DNA of 64,000 nt from Astropecten irregularis (lineage: Eukaryota > Echinodermata > Asteroidea > Paxillosida > Astropectinidae). The stretch covers positions 11,986,614-12,050,613 of the forward strand of contig OZ020258.1 of assembly GCA_963971285.1 (NCBI GenBank). The letters run 5' to 3'. Of this stretch, positions 12,251-24,385 are shown one piece after another (position 1 is the stretch's first letter; the number at the start of each line of letters is the position of its first letter). The notes under the pieces were generated by a model. It made no database searches. It saw only the letters and a program-made list of their open reading frames with translations, and had not been told where the DNA came from. A program made the translations under genes and the position numbers.

Positions 12251-12402
12251 AGGGGTCGATTTCACGAAGCCCTACGATCGATCGTAACTTGAGTTACGAA
12301 TGATAACCCATCGCAGGGGGCCTATCCTACGTATAGGGCTGCAATGCCTCGTATTTACTGCGATTGATTGTAAGTTACGATGAGTTTATGGAAATCGACC
12401 CC
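12251..12402. repeat. Family D foldback MITE, copy 3
   Basis: The most symmetrical D copy: GGGGTCGATTTCACGAAG at the left and TGGAAATCGACCCC at the right, with GATCGATCGTAACTTGAGTT inside. Confidence 0.85.
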
Positions 12403-12901
12403 ACGCGCATACATAGGCCTACAATCGTTGACTGTGATATGCATAAAAGTGGTTATCATTATTATCATGATAAATTTCGCTTAAGCAAACTCGTTTGTAG
12501 AGATTTATTTTAGCCCACAGAGAGCTTGAAGGTGGTACGTTCGGTCAGTGACAATGTCAGCCATTGGTCGGGTTTTCCCGGTAACCTCTGTACAATCACA
12601 ATCATGAACTGGGTACCAGGCAGAATCATGACCAATTTCCCATTCACAGCTAATCATGAGTCCTTATTATAAACTCAATTATAGCTCATTGCTTGAATTT
12701 TGTATACGAAACTTGGCGTGTATTTTGTTTGTGACATGAAATATTCATCTTTACTTCTCATATTCCAATCTTCTTCAGTCTAAAATGCTGGATGATATTT
12801 CAAGAAAGAAAATATTCTGGCCTTTGCTTTCTTTTCTTCTAACAAAAAATCTATTTCAAACGCAAGTTTCTGAAGTGGCGATAGATTTCTACCGATAACT
12901 C

Positions 12902-13288
12902 TTAAAGTCAGCTTACAGGATTTGCAAGGCCTCCAAAAAAAGGAAATTGAGTTTGAGACAAAAATGGACTCAACAGTTCGTAAACAGTGCAAACAGTCAC
13001 CGTGAGAAATCTTGGTTCACCAGATACTGGGTTTTTCAAGCAAATCAAGATTTAGTGTATTTTAAAAAGATCGTTCGTCCGAATAATTTAGTAGCATTTC
13101 GAAAACGTGGTGTAACTGTGAAGGATTCAGAGGGGGAAATATTATTTCGGCCGTATTTCTGCTATCCTGATGAACAAAGCGTAAAAAGGTACATGAAACA
13201 ACGTCTGTAAGGAAGTTTAAGACCTTCACTTCTGTTTAAGTACCAAATTCAGCCAAAACGCACATCTTTGCAAATACGCTCCCTTTAA
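12902..13288 (+). mobile_element. Family B TTAA-flanked MITE, copy 1
   Basis: TTAA at both edges (12902-12905 and 13285-13288). Ends read AAGTCAGCTTACAGGATTTG and ...ACGCTCCCTTTAA. It contains a chance 87-codon frame that is not conserved in other copies. Exact TTAA duplication is the hallmark of piggyBac elements, so a piggyBac-type MITE is inferred. Confidence 0.75.
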
Positions 13289-14232
13289 CTTATTTGTTTG
13301 GGACGTTAGGATTGGGAAACGTGCCCAGACGAATGTAATTTTGTTCTTGGTGGGATTCGAACCCTCGCTGACAATTCACTCGTCAATTTCGACACAATAA
13401 TGTTGCATGGAGTCCCATTTTTGTGATTTTGAGTTTGTGTTCCTCGAGAAAACAAACTGTGAACCTGTTTCTACTCGAATTCTTGTAAACTAGCCGTGTT
13501 TGTATGGCCTTGTTTTATCTGGCCGCTAGTTGTCCGTGCGCGGGCCGTTCCCGAAGGGCCTAGCTGATAGTCACTTTCCCTGTGCCGTCGATCGCGTCTT
13601 TTAACCGGCCTCAACTTCGACACCGACGCGCTGCTGGCGAAAGCCCCGGTTAAGAGAGAACTAGAAGCGAAGGTTAACCAAAAAAAAAAGAGTCATCTCC
13701 GATTAATTCTTATAGTTCCCCTGGGACAGCCTTGCCATCCCCCTCAACCATAAACTTAAAAAGCACCCCTAATATGTTAGGGTTTGCTTTTTCATTAGAC
13801 GGCAATTTCACTATCGTTTTAATTAATTATAGTCGAAAAGTTTGGACTTCCCTCTTTTTTTTCATGGTGGGACATTCTCCATGCCAGGCGACGGCTGTTC
13901 TGACACGCACTCCGGGGCGATAAATGGCTGATGAGACATTGTTAAAGAATATAGTAGCGAGGGCAGCCGCGTGATGGGTTGTTTTTGAAAAACGCCACGG
14001 CATAGAACAGCCGCAGGCTGTTTGGTGGTCGCGTGGCCGCCCATACAAGTGATGTGTTAGGAGATATGTAAAGGGGGGCACAATTACATAGTGTGTGTAG
14101 TCGATTTAGAAATCGTGAAGTAGAAAAACGAGGTGTTTTTTTTTATATAACAGGAACCCTGCTGGTGGTTTGTATGTGTGTTAACTTGGTTTGTTTTGTT
14201 ACTGTTTGGATGCGTTTTTTTGTTTCTCCTAG
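13289..14232. other. Non-coding, small GC-rich island
   Basis: 13350-13400 carries a tRNA-like remnant (GGGATTCGAACCCTCG, minus-strand sense). 13520-13660 is GC-rich. I see no supported exon. Confidence 0.4.
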
Positions 14233-14600
14233 TTAAAGGAAGTATCATACTTTGGTAAGAGACCAAAACAGACATTTTCACAGATGTACGTATAACTTAC
14301 AGGGTATGAAGATGGTGCTGGTAGAAACCTACCGTTAACATTTTTTCAGCCTGAAATGGTGTATTTATCCAGAAATTAGTAAAACAACGACCGAAAATCT
14401 TTTTGATCTTTTAAAAGATCAAAAATAAAAGTGAAAAGACTTAAGCAATACTGTGGCCGTTTTTCACGATTTTCTCAAAAAGCGGGCACCGTATCGGACT
14501 GAAATTTCCACAGATGACTGTTATTGTATCTGTCTTTATATTTTTGCTCATTGATCTGTATTTTTTTTTTATTAAAACCAAAGTATGATATTACCTTTAA
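14233..14600 (-). mobile_element. Family A TTAA-flanked MITE, copy 1
   Basis: TTAA at both edges. Ends are AAGGAAGTATCATACTTTGG and CCAAAGTATGATATTACCTT. The central GATCTTTTAAAAGATC palindrome and the CAGATGACTGTTATTGTATC block are diagnostic of family A. Non-coding and piggyBac-like by its TTAA sites. Confidence 0.8.
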
Positions 14601-14674
14601 AGCACAGTGTTACACTGTCGAAATTTTCAGTAACATGTTGACTGACAGAGCTGCTTCCTAAGCACAAAAATTGC
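14601..14674. repeat. Fragments of families E and C
   Basis: AGTGTTACACTGTCGAAATT resembles one end of family E. AGAGCTGCTTCCTAAGCACA resembles one end of family C. Both are truncated between the two family A copies. Confidence 0.45.
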
Positions 14675-15034
14675 TTGAAGGTAATATCATACTTTGCTTT
14701 TTTGTCTAAGAAATGCAGATTCATGGGCAAAAATGTCAAGGAAGATACAGTAACAGTCATCTGTGAAAATTTCAGTCCCATACGGTGTCCACTTTTTGAG
14801 AAAACAGTGAAAAACGGCCACAGTATTTCCTAAGTCTTTTCTCTTTTATTTTTGATCTTTTAAAAGATCAACACGATTTTCGGTCGTTGTTGCACTAATT
14901 TCTGGATAAATACACCATTTCAGGCGGAAAAATGTTAATGGTATGTTTCTACCACCACCATCTTCATACCCTGTAAGTTATACGTAAATCTGTGAACATT
15001 TCTGTTTGGGTTTCTTACCAAGTATGACACTACC
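14675..15034 (+). mobile_element. Family A MITE, copy 2 (inverted relative to copy 1)
   Basis: Full family A interior (CAGATTCATGGGCAAAAATG, GATCTTTTAAAAGATC, ACCACCACCATCTTCATACC) in the orientation opposite to the copy at 14233-14600. The end TTAAs are degraded. Confidence 0.75.
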
Positions 15035-15387
15035 AAATTTGCTTAGCAAAGGAGCAACATAGGTTCTTATTAAACATGTCATTGACTATAGCTTTGAAGC
15101 TTTAAGGTTGATGAATAAACTTGTTGGGATCAAAACCAAACGCTTGATAAAAAACAAAACAGAAACACAACCTATTCCGTATCAATAATACTGTATATTA
15201 TGCTTCTCTGTCCTTGACAATGAAAAAGAGGGCGCCCTAACTACAGCAGGCTCGCGGCGCTTGCACGCGCACACGTATACAATAAGCGTACGTCCTAGCT
15301 GCATCTATATAGACAAAAAGAGTTGATCGGAAAAATCGCCTTTTGCAGTTTCAACGGCCACAAACATCCAAATGATCCGTTCAGTCA

Positions 15388-16271
15388 GGGCCCAATTTCA
15401 TGGAATCCGTTACTGTAAGCAACAATTCTCCACTAACTATGGCAGGCATTAAAGGGTCCATGCAATGCTTTTTTTTCAGTCAGGTTATTTTATTGCCTTC
15501 ATACAGAGAATATACTGACAGATAATGAATGGCAAGTCTTATTTTGGTTTCAAACCAGCATTTGGTTTTCTTTTGAACGGCTTTGCAAAATGGGGGATTT
15601 TCATGCATACTCATGTAGGGAACCAACTGCCATAATATAATGAAAAAAAAAAACCATAAACAAATGAAGAGGCAAACATGACCGGCCACAGAAATGGTTG
15701 GTCAAAAATATTACACCACCAGTTGAGTGAAAATAACATATTCAGTACAATAAAACCCATTGAGGGGAAAAGGTTTGTCAGAAAACCTATAAAACAACCC
15801 CAATTTTTTGTGCAAAAAGAAGTGGATTACTGCTCTCAGTTACCCAGATGACATCACAGTTTTGCTGATGAATATGGACATTCTAATTAGCATACGAACG
15901 AAAAAAAAAAACTGTTGTTAACCCTGAAACAGTGTGAGGAAGTGGGTAAAATCAAAGGCCCATGTTACAATTTATTTTTGGCACATGTTCCAGCCATAAT
16001 ATTCCTATTGCGTAGACCCTTTAAGTTTGCTTACTTATACGGTTAGCGTATTTTCATTGGAGAATTTTTATTTAGCAACGCTAAGCAAGGACTTTCTGCA
16101 GATTGCATCATGTATACAGCGCGTCAGCAGAGAATAATCGCGGTTAGCCTGGAAAGTCTTCGCTTACCGAAAGTTACGCTTACGGATTCCATGAAATAGA
16201 TTTCACGCGTAGCTATACAGTGTCCGTAAGCACAAAAAATAGGCCGTAACGGATTTCATGAAATTGGGCCC
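15388..16271. repeat. Large foldback related to family C, carrying a nested element
   Basis: Left end GGGCCCAATTTCATGGAATC and right end TTTCATGAAATTGGGCCC are inverted. Inner CCGTTACTGTAAGC / CCGTAACGGATTTC are partners. It was interrupted by the TTAA-bounded element at 15449-16024. Confidence 0.7.
15449..16024. mobile_element. TTAA-bounded element nested in a foldback
   Basis: TTAA at 15449-15452 and 16021-16024 with imperfect terminal inverted repeats AGGGTCCATGCAA / TTGCGTAGACCCT. This third TTAA family differs from A and B in sequence. No transposase frame is visible. Confidence 0.6.
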
Positions 16272-16965
16272 AGCTTTGTTTGAATTGTGCAAATTGTGCG
16301 TGCATTATGTGTGGGGTGACCGGTATACTGTTTTCGCTTAGGGGTTTTGTAGGCCCCAATTGACAACGAATTAAAATTATAATCAATTAATAATTACAAT
16401 AATTAAAATGAAATTATTTTATACACCTTCGACAGATCATAAAATATAGTTTTGCCGGGCACACATCGAGATCGAGCGGCCATGTCCCAACAACTCGCCC
16501 CGTTCAGAGTGCAAAATCCCCCGGCTCCAAATTCAGTTGAAACCCGCTAGCTTCGGTGTTATAACGCATCCAGATTTATACCTATATACATAGGGCCAAC
16601 GAAACGTATAATATTCAATCGGGAAAACCCATAAAAATACCATATTTACGAGCCCCATTGCCCCCTTGGCCCAAGGAGGGACCTATAATTACCCCGTGTT
16701 TACATAAACACGGTGTAGATTTATACTCGATAAATCACCCCTAACGGAAAACCAGTATAATATATAGGGTATATCGTTGCGAATACAAACATCGTTAAAT
16801 TTCGTCCTAAAAGCTTCCAATAATTATAAAGTTCAAACGAAAACGAGTGTTTTTTGGGCGAACTTTCAGATTTCCCCTGAAATGCTGTCATATTTCCACA
16901 AAAACTGCTTTAAAAACCAAATTGGTGACACTATTTTGATTTTGGTCGTAATATTAATATACTAT
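16272..16965. other. Non-coding A+T-rich stretch
   Basis: No supported exon or repeat copy. A short palindrome occurs at about 16690-16715 (CCGTGTTTACATAAACACGG). Confidence 0.4.
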
Positions 16966-17390
16966 AGGTTGTCTCTCAAAAAACGCAACACTTGTGTCGA
17001 GAACTATTATATAAAAATTAAACTGTTTAACACTTCAAGATTCAGATATGTGATACAGCCATGTCTTGGCTATCACCATGTAGAATTTGAGCAAAATTGA
17101 ATTGAAATTGAGGGAGAAAAATCTAAGACTGAATGACCTAACCTCAAAACCCGATTTTCATCTTTCTTGCAATACACATTATGTGTGTATTGACCACTTA
17201 TTCTGGAATACTGCAAAATGTGTTCTTAAAGAGTACTCTTTCAAGTTTCAATTGGTCACATTTTCGCCAGTTTCAGCCCGATTTTGCTTAAATTCTACAT
17301 GGTGATAGCCAAGACATGGTTGTATCATAAAGCTGGATTTTGAAGTGATAAACAGCTCAATTTTAACATAATGGTTCCTGACAATGTGCT
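16966..17390. mobile_element. Family K mariner-like foldback element, copy 2
   Basis: Shares both long arms with 2084-2523 (ATTAAACTGTTTAACACTTC; CCATGTCTTGGCTATCACCA). The outer ends have decayed (GGTTGTCTCTC), so the TA duplication is not clear. Confidence 0.7.
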
Positions 17391-17489
17391 ACAAGAACTA
17401 CCTCCATTTGTTCTGATCCTCTCATCCATTTACGTGTAGGCCTATCTTTACTTGCATGTTCTTGTTCTCTTGTCATTTTAGCCTATATA

Positions 17490-17535
17490 TCCTTTGAGAA
17501 AGATCCTGCTAGGATCAAAATATCAGGCCCTCCTA
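17490..17535 (+). ncRNA. Decayed Penelope-type hammerhead remnant
   Basis: GATCCTGCTAGGATCAAAAT followed by ATCAGGCCC matches the stem-II/GAAAC/GTC portion of the motif better preserved at 61904-61945. The CUGANGA core is lost. Confidence 0.35.
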
Positions 17536-17694
17536 ACTACAATATTAGACAAAGTAGAAAACGTGCACATAAATTTTGTTCATAAGTCAGATCGAATTTT
17601 GTCGTTATTTTTTTTGGGGGGGGGGGGGGTATATGTATTACATTGTGTTGGCGATTATTGGTACAAATTATGAGAATGCTTTTACCATGTACCA

Positions 17695-17929
17695 GGGGCC
17701 AATTTCACGGCGCTTTTGCTAAGCACAAAAATTTGCTTAGCATAAAAATGTCTTGCCCAATCAAACAAACCACCATTAAAAATTGAATTTGATATTCATG
17801 ATCAGCAAAAGAACAATCACCAACGATACATAACACATGGAAATTTGGTTCTTAACCCTGTTTTGATTAAGACAGAAATGTCATGCTTAGCAAATTTTTG
17901 TGCTAAGCAGGGCAGTGAAATTGGCCCCT
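17695..17929. repeat. Family C foldback MITE, copy 2
   Basis: GGGGCCAATTTCACGGCGCT at the left and GTGAAATTGGCCCC at the right. Interior as in the copy at 5570-5810. Confidence 0.85.
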
Positions 17930-18069
17930 GGTTTGAGTTACCATAGCAACTTGTTTGGTTAATTATTTCATGTGGATTAAGCTCCTAATTTGTAAAACGA
18001 GTGATTCATGATGATGGTCAGGGTCTGCTTCTCGAAACGTCGAGTCGTCTCAAATCTTGTAATATTATT

Positions 18070-18460
18070 TTTAAAGGTATATTACATGATTGATATTAAC
18101 ATAACCAAACAGAAATGTTCACAGATTTACGTATAACTTTCCGGATATGAAGATGGTGCTGGTAAAAACATACTGTTAACATATTTCCGCCTGAAATTGT
18201 ATATTTGTCCAGAAATAAGTAAAGCAAATACCAAAAACAGTTTTGATCTCGGGGTGAGATCAAAACACCTGTGAAAAGATTTGAAAATACCGTGGGCGTT
18301 TTTCAATGTTTTCTACAGTTTCCGACGATGACACGAGCTGAACATTTCACAGGTTTGTTTTTATTCCATGACAAATCAAATTATGAACAGTCTGCAGCTG
18401 TTCTGCCACCTTTACCAATCCTATATTATGCCTTTAAGAGCGAGGCCGTTGGATAACATT
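18070..18460 (-). repeat. Family A-prime MITE, copy 2
   Basis: Shares ACAGATTTACGTATAACTTT and AAGATGGTGCTGGTAAAAAC with family A. It has the GATCTCGGGGTGAGATC centre and the TCTGCAGCTGTTCTGCC half typical of A-prime. Confidence 0.65.
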
Positions 18461-18804
18461 TGGAAAATTTGGAAAGTCCATCTGGGTCATTTTGGCTGAC
18501 CATGGACGAAGAAGGGACCTCCATGGTCAGACTGACCCCTGGGCCCTGACCAGGGGTCCCCCACACTACCCCACCATTCCCAATCACGACTTATTCTCAT
18601 TTGCTTCGTTTTTTCTCGTATAACAAGCCCCATCGGTTCTTTCAAGTTACAGTTCCGACGGCTTTTTTATGCTGAAAAACAGCTGCGCAATCCAACGGCG
18701 TGTGCACTATAGGCAGACCGGCCTATTATAATAAGCTACCATTTGCAACTTAACTTAAACAGACACCAAAACTCGTATAATTATAGCACACTATCCAAAA
18801 CACG
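18461..18804. other. Non-coding spacer
   Basis: Contains CCATGGTCAGNCTGACC-like inverted blocks at about 18495-18540. I see no exon. Confidence 0.35.
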
Positions 18805-19159
18805 TTAAAGGTAATATCACACATTGGTTTTTATCAAAGAAATACAGATTCATGGGCAAAAATATCAAGGAAGATACAGTAACAGTCATCTGGGAAAATT
18901 TCAGTCCCATACGGTGCCCACTTTTTGAGAAAACAGTGAAAACCAGGCACATTAATTCTTAATTCTTTTCTCTTTTATTCTTGATCTTTTAAAAGATCAA
19001 AAAGATTTTCGGTCGTTGTTTTACTAATTTTTGGATAAGTACACCATTTCAGGCGGAAAAATGTTAACGGTAGGTTTCTATCACCACCATCTTCATACCC
19101 TATAAGTTATACGTAACTTTTCTGTTTAGTTTCTTACCAAAGTATGATACTACCTTTAA
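18805..19159 (+). mobile_element. Family A TTAA-flanked MITE, copy 3
   Basis: Complete copy with TTAA at 18805-18808 and 19156-19159. The right TTAA is also the left TTAA of the adjacent family B element. Confidence 0.85.
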
Positions 19160-19547
19160 AGGGAGCATGTAGGATTTACGAAGATGTGCGTTTTGGCTGA
19201 ATTTGGTATACTAAACAGAAGTGAAGGTCTTAAACTTCCTTACAGACGTTGTTTCATGTACCTTTTTACGCTTTGTTCATTCTGAATAGCAGAAATACGG
19301 CCGAATTAATATTCCCCCTCCGAATCCTTCACAGTTACACCACGCTTTCGAAATGCTACTAAATCGTTCGGACGAACGATCTTTTTTAAAAGACACTAAA
19401 TCTTGATTTCCTTGAAAATCCAGCATCTGATGAACCAAGATTTCCCATGGAGACTGTTTGCACTGTTTACGAACGGTTGAGTCCATTTTCTGTCTCAAAC
19501 TCAATAATTGTTTTGGAGACCTTGCAAATCCTGTACGCTACTTTTAA
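19156..19547 (-). mobile_element. Family B TTAA-flanked MITE, copy 2
   Basis: Reverse-orientation B copy: AAGGGAGCATGTAGGATTTA at the left, ATCCTGTACGCTACTTTTAA at the right. It shares TTAA 19156-19159 with family A copy 3. Confidence 0.85.
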
Positions 19548-20430
19548 CGGAAATTTTATAACAGCCCCGAGCAAAGAAAATTTGACTACAGCGGGATTCG
19601 AACCTGTGACCTCCGTTACGGTATTCCGGAAGATCGCAATCGCCAATCCCGGTTTTGTTCATCTTTAAATGACTTTACTAGTTGTTAACAAAATGTGGCT
19701 CACTTTTGTTCTCTTTCTTTTCTGAATACTGTAAAAATCTGGCCCTTGGTTTACTACGGATGACCAGAAATGCCACCAAAATACAAAATCATCTTTATTC
19801 TTGAACTATTTCTGTATAACTTGTTGGGAATGGCTAGATTTCAAGATTTGAACGTTCCACGCGGTCCAGTGCAACCCGTCCGTGAGAGCGAGCGCCGGGC
19901 GGTCAGTTGTCACCGGGGCCTGGCGGTCTGTATTTCACGGGGCACCGGAGCACAAGGGGACCCCGTTCCTGCCACGCGCGCAGCCCCCCTCGTAAATCCG
20001 TCCTCGACCGCGTATCCACTTCACCCACAAGCAGAAGTGACAATAACTTAACCTTTCGACTCCCGTATATCATATCAACTGTTTTCCTGGCCTCATTTTT
20101 TCGCCTGGTGTCCCCTGAATAAAGGCTAATGACTCCCCCAGCCCACCGTTGTTTTAAACACACAACCCTGCAACACACGCACCCTACGGTTTGAATTATG
20201 ACCCATTTTTTATAGCGCCCATCATATATATTTCGTCTAGCCCCTTATTTCTCTCTCTCTTTGGTTGTTGTTTTACGAAATCAAAGTCTTGAGTGTCGCC
20301 AAAGACATCCAACATCGATTAGAAAAATTGCCAATTCATCAAGGGGTGTGACATTTGTCAGTTTATTTCGAAGGACGAAAGGGGGGGTTGGTGGTGGTCG
20401 GACATCATGCATTGACGAAACAAAGACAGT
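19548..20430. other. Non-coding; SINE fragment and GC-rich island
   Basis: 19585-19675 resembles a rearranged minus-strand tRNA-like SINE (GCGGGATTCGAACCTGTGAC). 19855-20010 is a GC-rich block without a supported exon. The block AACATCGATTAGAA at about 20312 also occurs at about 10267, which may be a shared regulatory or repeat motif. Confidence 0.4.
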
Positions 20431-20679
20431 TTGAGGTAGCGTACAGGATTTGCAAGGCCTAAAAAAAAAAACATATTGAGTTTGAGACAGAAAATGGACT
20501 CAACAGTTCGTAAACAGTGCAAATGGTCATCATGGGAAATCTTGGTTCATCAGATGCTGGGTTATTTTTTCAAGGAAATCAAGATTTTCCTGAAGATGTT
20601 CTGAATAAAGAACGAAATATAGATTAAGTACCACATTCAGCCAAAACGCACATCTTTGCAAATGTATGCTCCCTTTGAA
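20431..20679 (+). repeat. Family B MITE, internally deleted copy
   Basis: Both B ends are present (GTAGCGTACAGGATTTGCAA; TGTATGCTCCCTTTGAAA) but the GTTCGTCCGAAC to CTGCTATCC interior is missing. Confidence 0.7.
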
Positions 20680-20798
20680 ACTCATCCAGTCATCAGTTTC
20701 CTTTGTAGTCTAGTTACATAATGAACTCCCAAACAAATTTGTGGGTTAATTCCATCGACAAACTCGTATAATATTATGCAGATCACCATTGCACGAAA

Positions 20799-21001
20799 TT
20801 ATTTTTGATCTTTTATAAGATCAAAAATGAAAGAAAAAACACTTCAGAAATAAACTGGCCATTTTCAACTGTTTTCTCAAAAAGTAGGCACCGTATGGGA
20901 CTGAAACTTTCACAGATGACTATTACTGTATCTGTCTTGATATGTTTGCCCATGAATCTGTATTTCTCTGACAAAATACCAAAGTATGATATTACCTTTA
21001 A
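20799..21001 (-). repeat. Family A MITE, half copy
   Basis: Starts inside the family's central palindrome (GATCTTTTATAAGATC) and ends with CCAAAGTATGATATTACCTT plus TTAA. The other half is lost. Confidence 0.7.
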
Positions 21002-21680
21002 AAGAGTAAACACCGATTCTGATGAAAAAAAATGTATATAGGTTAATGCCATGATATGCATTATTGAAAAGTAGATGATTGAAATAAATATTTTTACCTC
21101 CCAAAATGATTATTAATGGCCCATTTATCTTTACCAAAAAACCCCTGAATGAGATCTTGATTGGAATTCCAAAGAAGACCCCTTCCCCATATGTTATTGC
21201 CCCCTTCGTTGTTTACCCGTACCCCACGCCGTTCTCTCCCCTAACCCTTAGTCCATGTTCCCCCCGTCCTAGCGTCGTTTCTTCCCCCCACGATTTTGCG
21301 AATCACCCAGACGCCGAACTGATTGCTCCAAACCCTATAACTTACATTGCTCCTTAATAACAGGGAGACTAAAACAAAATCAAAATAATAATAACAATCC
21401 CCTTCCAAAAAAAATTTAGACGAGATTTTTGATTGGAACTTGTTCAAGCCCGTGGGATAGATTGTTTAGGCAAACCAATTCGCCAGGCAAATCTAACCAT
21501 CGTAAATTGAAGTCAATCCTAAACGCATGGACTGTACCAGACGAGTGGTCGATGTACTGTGTGTATATTAATATACAAACGATGATCGTCGGACGTGATG
21601 TCAGAAGAAAACGGAAAACGACGAAAAAAAAAACAAGGCCAGGTTGAAAGAACTTCTTACCTCCTGCTCAAACAGAACAA
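21002..21680. other. Non-coding stretch
   Basis: C-rich low-complexity sequence at 21175-21340 and A+T-rich elsewhere. I see no supported exon. Confidence 0.35.
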
Positions 21681-22262
21681 GGGTCGATTTCACCAAACTC
21701 ATCGTAACTTACTATCAATCGTAGAACTTTTGATACATCGCAGGCTTAGGGGTGCACCCAAGTACATAGTCCCAAAATCCGTCCGCCGAGCGCATTAATA
21801 ACATATATTTTGAATAAGAGAGTTGTGAGAGCTATGAAAATGAAGGATTGAAGAAATACGGCACTGGACCTCCAGCCTGGACTCTGGGCTTCCATTTGTG
21901 GCCATTTTTGATGCAATTGGGTGAGAAAGTGGGTCTATTTCAGCCGCTTTGCAGAGGGATATGTTTTTGAAAATGGCTTCTTTGACTGGAGTGATCCATA
22001 CCTTGTTTTAGGGGTGGGAATTGAGAATGAGTATATCTCAAAAGTTCAATGGTCAACCTACCATAAAATGAAAAGAAAATGAAAGGTGAACATCTGTAAG
22101 AGTTCTGTATATTTTAAAATGATTTTTGAAGTATAAGCATTTATCACTGTTGTCTATGGGAGTTTATTTACTTGGGTGCAACCTTACGTAAAGTAAAAGG
22201 ATACGATGGGTTATCCTCCGTATCTCGAGTTACGATCGATCGTAAGGCTTCGTGAAATCGTA
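21681..22262. repeat. Family D foldback, split by a nested insertion
   Basis: Left half GGGTCGATTTCACCAAACTC and right half GGCTTCGTGAAATCG are a standard D element once the 435-bp insert at 21749-22183 is removed. Confidence 0.75.
21749..22183. mobile_element. Harbinger-like MITE nested in family D
   Basis: Terminal inverted repeats GGGGTGCACCCAAGTA / TACTTGGGTGCAACC with TTA duplicated on both sides (21746-21748, 22184-22186). A TWA target duplication is characteristic of PIF/Harbinger elements. No transposase frame is present. Confidence 0.7.
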
Positions 22263-22357
22263 GGTTGCGCTGGGCCCTAGAAACGAAGTTGACAAAACCT
22301 GCTGGCTTTCCAATTGGATGAAGGTTGTTGAAAAAGAAGTTCTATAACTGCATGCAG

Positions 22358-22752
22358 TTAAAGGCAGCGTACAGGATTTGCAAGGCCTAAAAGAAATCAA
22401 TGAGTTTGAGACAGAAAATGGACTCAACAGTTCGTAATAAACAGTGCAAACAGTCACCATGGGAAATCTCGGTTCGTCAGATGCTGGTTTTTTCAAGGAA
22501 AATCAAGATTTAGTGTCTTTTAAAAAGATCGTTCGTCCGAACAATTTAGTAGCATTTCGAATGCGTGGTGTAACCGTGAAGGATTCGGAGGGGCAAGATT
22601 ATTTCGGCCGTCTTTTTCTGCTATCCAGATGAACAAAGCGTATAAAGGTACATGAAACAACGTCTGTAAGGAAGTTGAAGACCTTCACTTCTGTTTAAGT
22701 ACCAAATTCAGCCAAAACGCACATCTTTGCAAATCCTATATGTTCCCTTTAA
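22358..22752 (+). mobile_element. Family B TTAA-flanked MITE, copy 4
   Basis: TTAA at both ends. Ends AAGGCAGCGTACAGGATTTG and ATCCTATATGTTCCCTTTAA. Complete interior. Confidence 0.85.
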
Positions 22753-22840
22753 TCAGACCTACATGCTCGCACCGTAACACACTATTCAAACTTGTTCCCG
22801 TTATAGGCAATGCATTTTGCAGTACAGGATTGGTAACATA

Positions 22841-23163
22841 GCCCAAACAGAAATATTCACTTATTTACTAATAACTTTCAGGGTATGAAGATGGTGCTGG
22901 TAGAAACATACCGTTAAAATATTTCCGTCTGAAATGCTGTATTCATCCAAAATAAAATAGTCAAACAAAGTTCGAAAACAGTTTTGATCTCGGGGTAAGA
23001 TCAAAACCTTTATGTTTTGTAAGAAATTGAGTTGGTTTTTAATATTTTCTCGTTACTCGGATGTCCGATTGAGGTCAAATTTTCACAGGTTTATTATTTC
23101 ATGTACCTGTTGGATTAGACAAGGTGTGAGTGCTGTTCTTTGACCTTCGTTAAAATTAAACCT
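22841..23163 (-). repeat. Family A-prime MITE, copy 3
   Basis: GATCTCGGGGTAAGATC centre and GTGAGTGCTGTTCTTTGACC half. It matches 5150-5512 in inverse orientation and abuts family A copy 5. Confidence 0.65.
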
Positions 23164-23531
23164 TTAAAGGTTGTATCATACTTGGTTTGTGTCAAAGAAG
23201 TACAGATTCATGGGCAAAAATATCAAGGAAGATACAGTGACAGTCATCTGTGAAAATTTCAGTCCCATACGGTGCCCACTTTTTGAGGAAATCGTGAAAA
23301 ACGGCCACAGTATTTCTTAAGTCTTTTCTCTTTTATTTTTGATCTTTTAAAAGATCACAAAGATTTTCGGTCGTTGTTTTACTAATTTCTGGCTAAATAT
23401 AACACCATTTCAGGCGGAAAAATTGTAACGGTAGGTTTCTACTAGCATAATCTTTATATCCTGAAATTTACACGTAAATCTGTGAACATTTTCTGTTTTG
23501 GTCTGTTACCAAAGTATGATACTACCTTTAA
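23164..23531 (+). mobile_element. Family A TTAA-flanked MITE, copy 5
   Basis: TTAA at 23164-23167 and 23528-23531 with the full A interior. Confidence 0.85.
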
Positions 23532-23998
23532 GTTTAGACCAGCGGTGTAAAATTTACACCGGTCGTGTTAAATTAACACCAGAGGCTAATGACTGGGGAA
23601 CTCATTCGTGCAATGTGTATAGAAGAAATTCTAGGCGCGTATACCGTTCTTGTCCTGATGTTGGTCTCTGCACGAATCTGACCGTGTCGTTTTGCCGAGT
23701 GTTCCCGCTGAGAGCTGACCGGGCTCCGCGCCGCTGAGCCGGGCTAGCTGTGCTCGAAGAGTAGGCCTGAAAGTCGGTCATTGTGATGTGTCATCGCAAA
23801 ATTCAATTGTATTGATCACCGTATACAGAGACACATTTGCCCCGTGGAGTCTATTGCTTGTGGCTATGAAAATGGCAGAAAATTTGGGCTGACAACCTTT
23901 TTTTTTCAAGCAAGACAGCATTCTTTGGCTAAGCAAATTTGTGATGCTTAGTATTATGGGCCTTAATGAAACCATAGGCTTGAGGCTAGGCTTGGGAC
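23532..23998. other. Non-coding; family C remnant
   Basis: GC-rich at 23640-23750. A truncated family C-like block (AAGCAAGACAGCATTCTTTG, CTAAGCAAATTTGTGATGC) occupies about 23905-23950. Confidence 0.4.
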
Positions 23999-24236
23999 TT
24001 AGGCCCTTTTCCAAACCTCGGCTCCGGCTCAGGCTCCGGCTTCGTCTCTGTCATCCATACGCTGAAAATATAGGTGGTTGCTTTTTATTGAAGCTCAATC
24101 TCTGTTTTCTTGTTCAAAATAGAGTATCTCCTTCCAAACCGTATGCAAAAGCCTCTATTTTGATACCCGTTATTTTATAATGGATTCACGAAATGGAGCC
24201 GGAGCCTGAGCCGGAGCCGAGGTTTGGAAAAGGCTC
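23999..24236. repeat. Family H foldback, copy 2
   Basis: Ends are inverted hexamer runs (CTCGGCTCCGGCTCAGGCTC at the left, GGAGCCGGAGCCTGAGCCGG at the right), flanked by CCTTTTCCAAACC / GGTTTGGAAAAGG. Interior as in copy 1. Confidence 0.85.
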
Positions 24237-24385
24237 TTATTTCGCTACCGCCATTTGAGGCACACAAACTAAATGAAGGGATTGGGCCACATGATGAAGA
24301 CTCCCGGAGAGAAGCTCCAGCTTCGCTATGCATATCAAGCCATTCGTTTCATTCAGGACACAAAATGGCGGTAGCAAAATAAATC
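24237..24385. repeat. Foldback abutting family H
   Basis: TTATTTCGCTACCGCCATTT at the left and AAATGGCGGTAGCAAAATAA at the right form inverted ends of a 149-bp element. Confidence 0.65.

Noticed and set aside
12947..13210. 87-codon frame inside a family B MITE
   Set aside because: The frame is not conserved in the other B copies, which carry stops and shifts.
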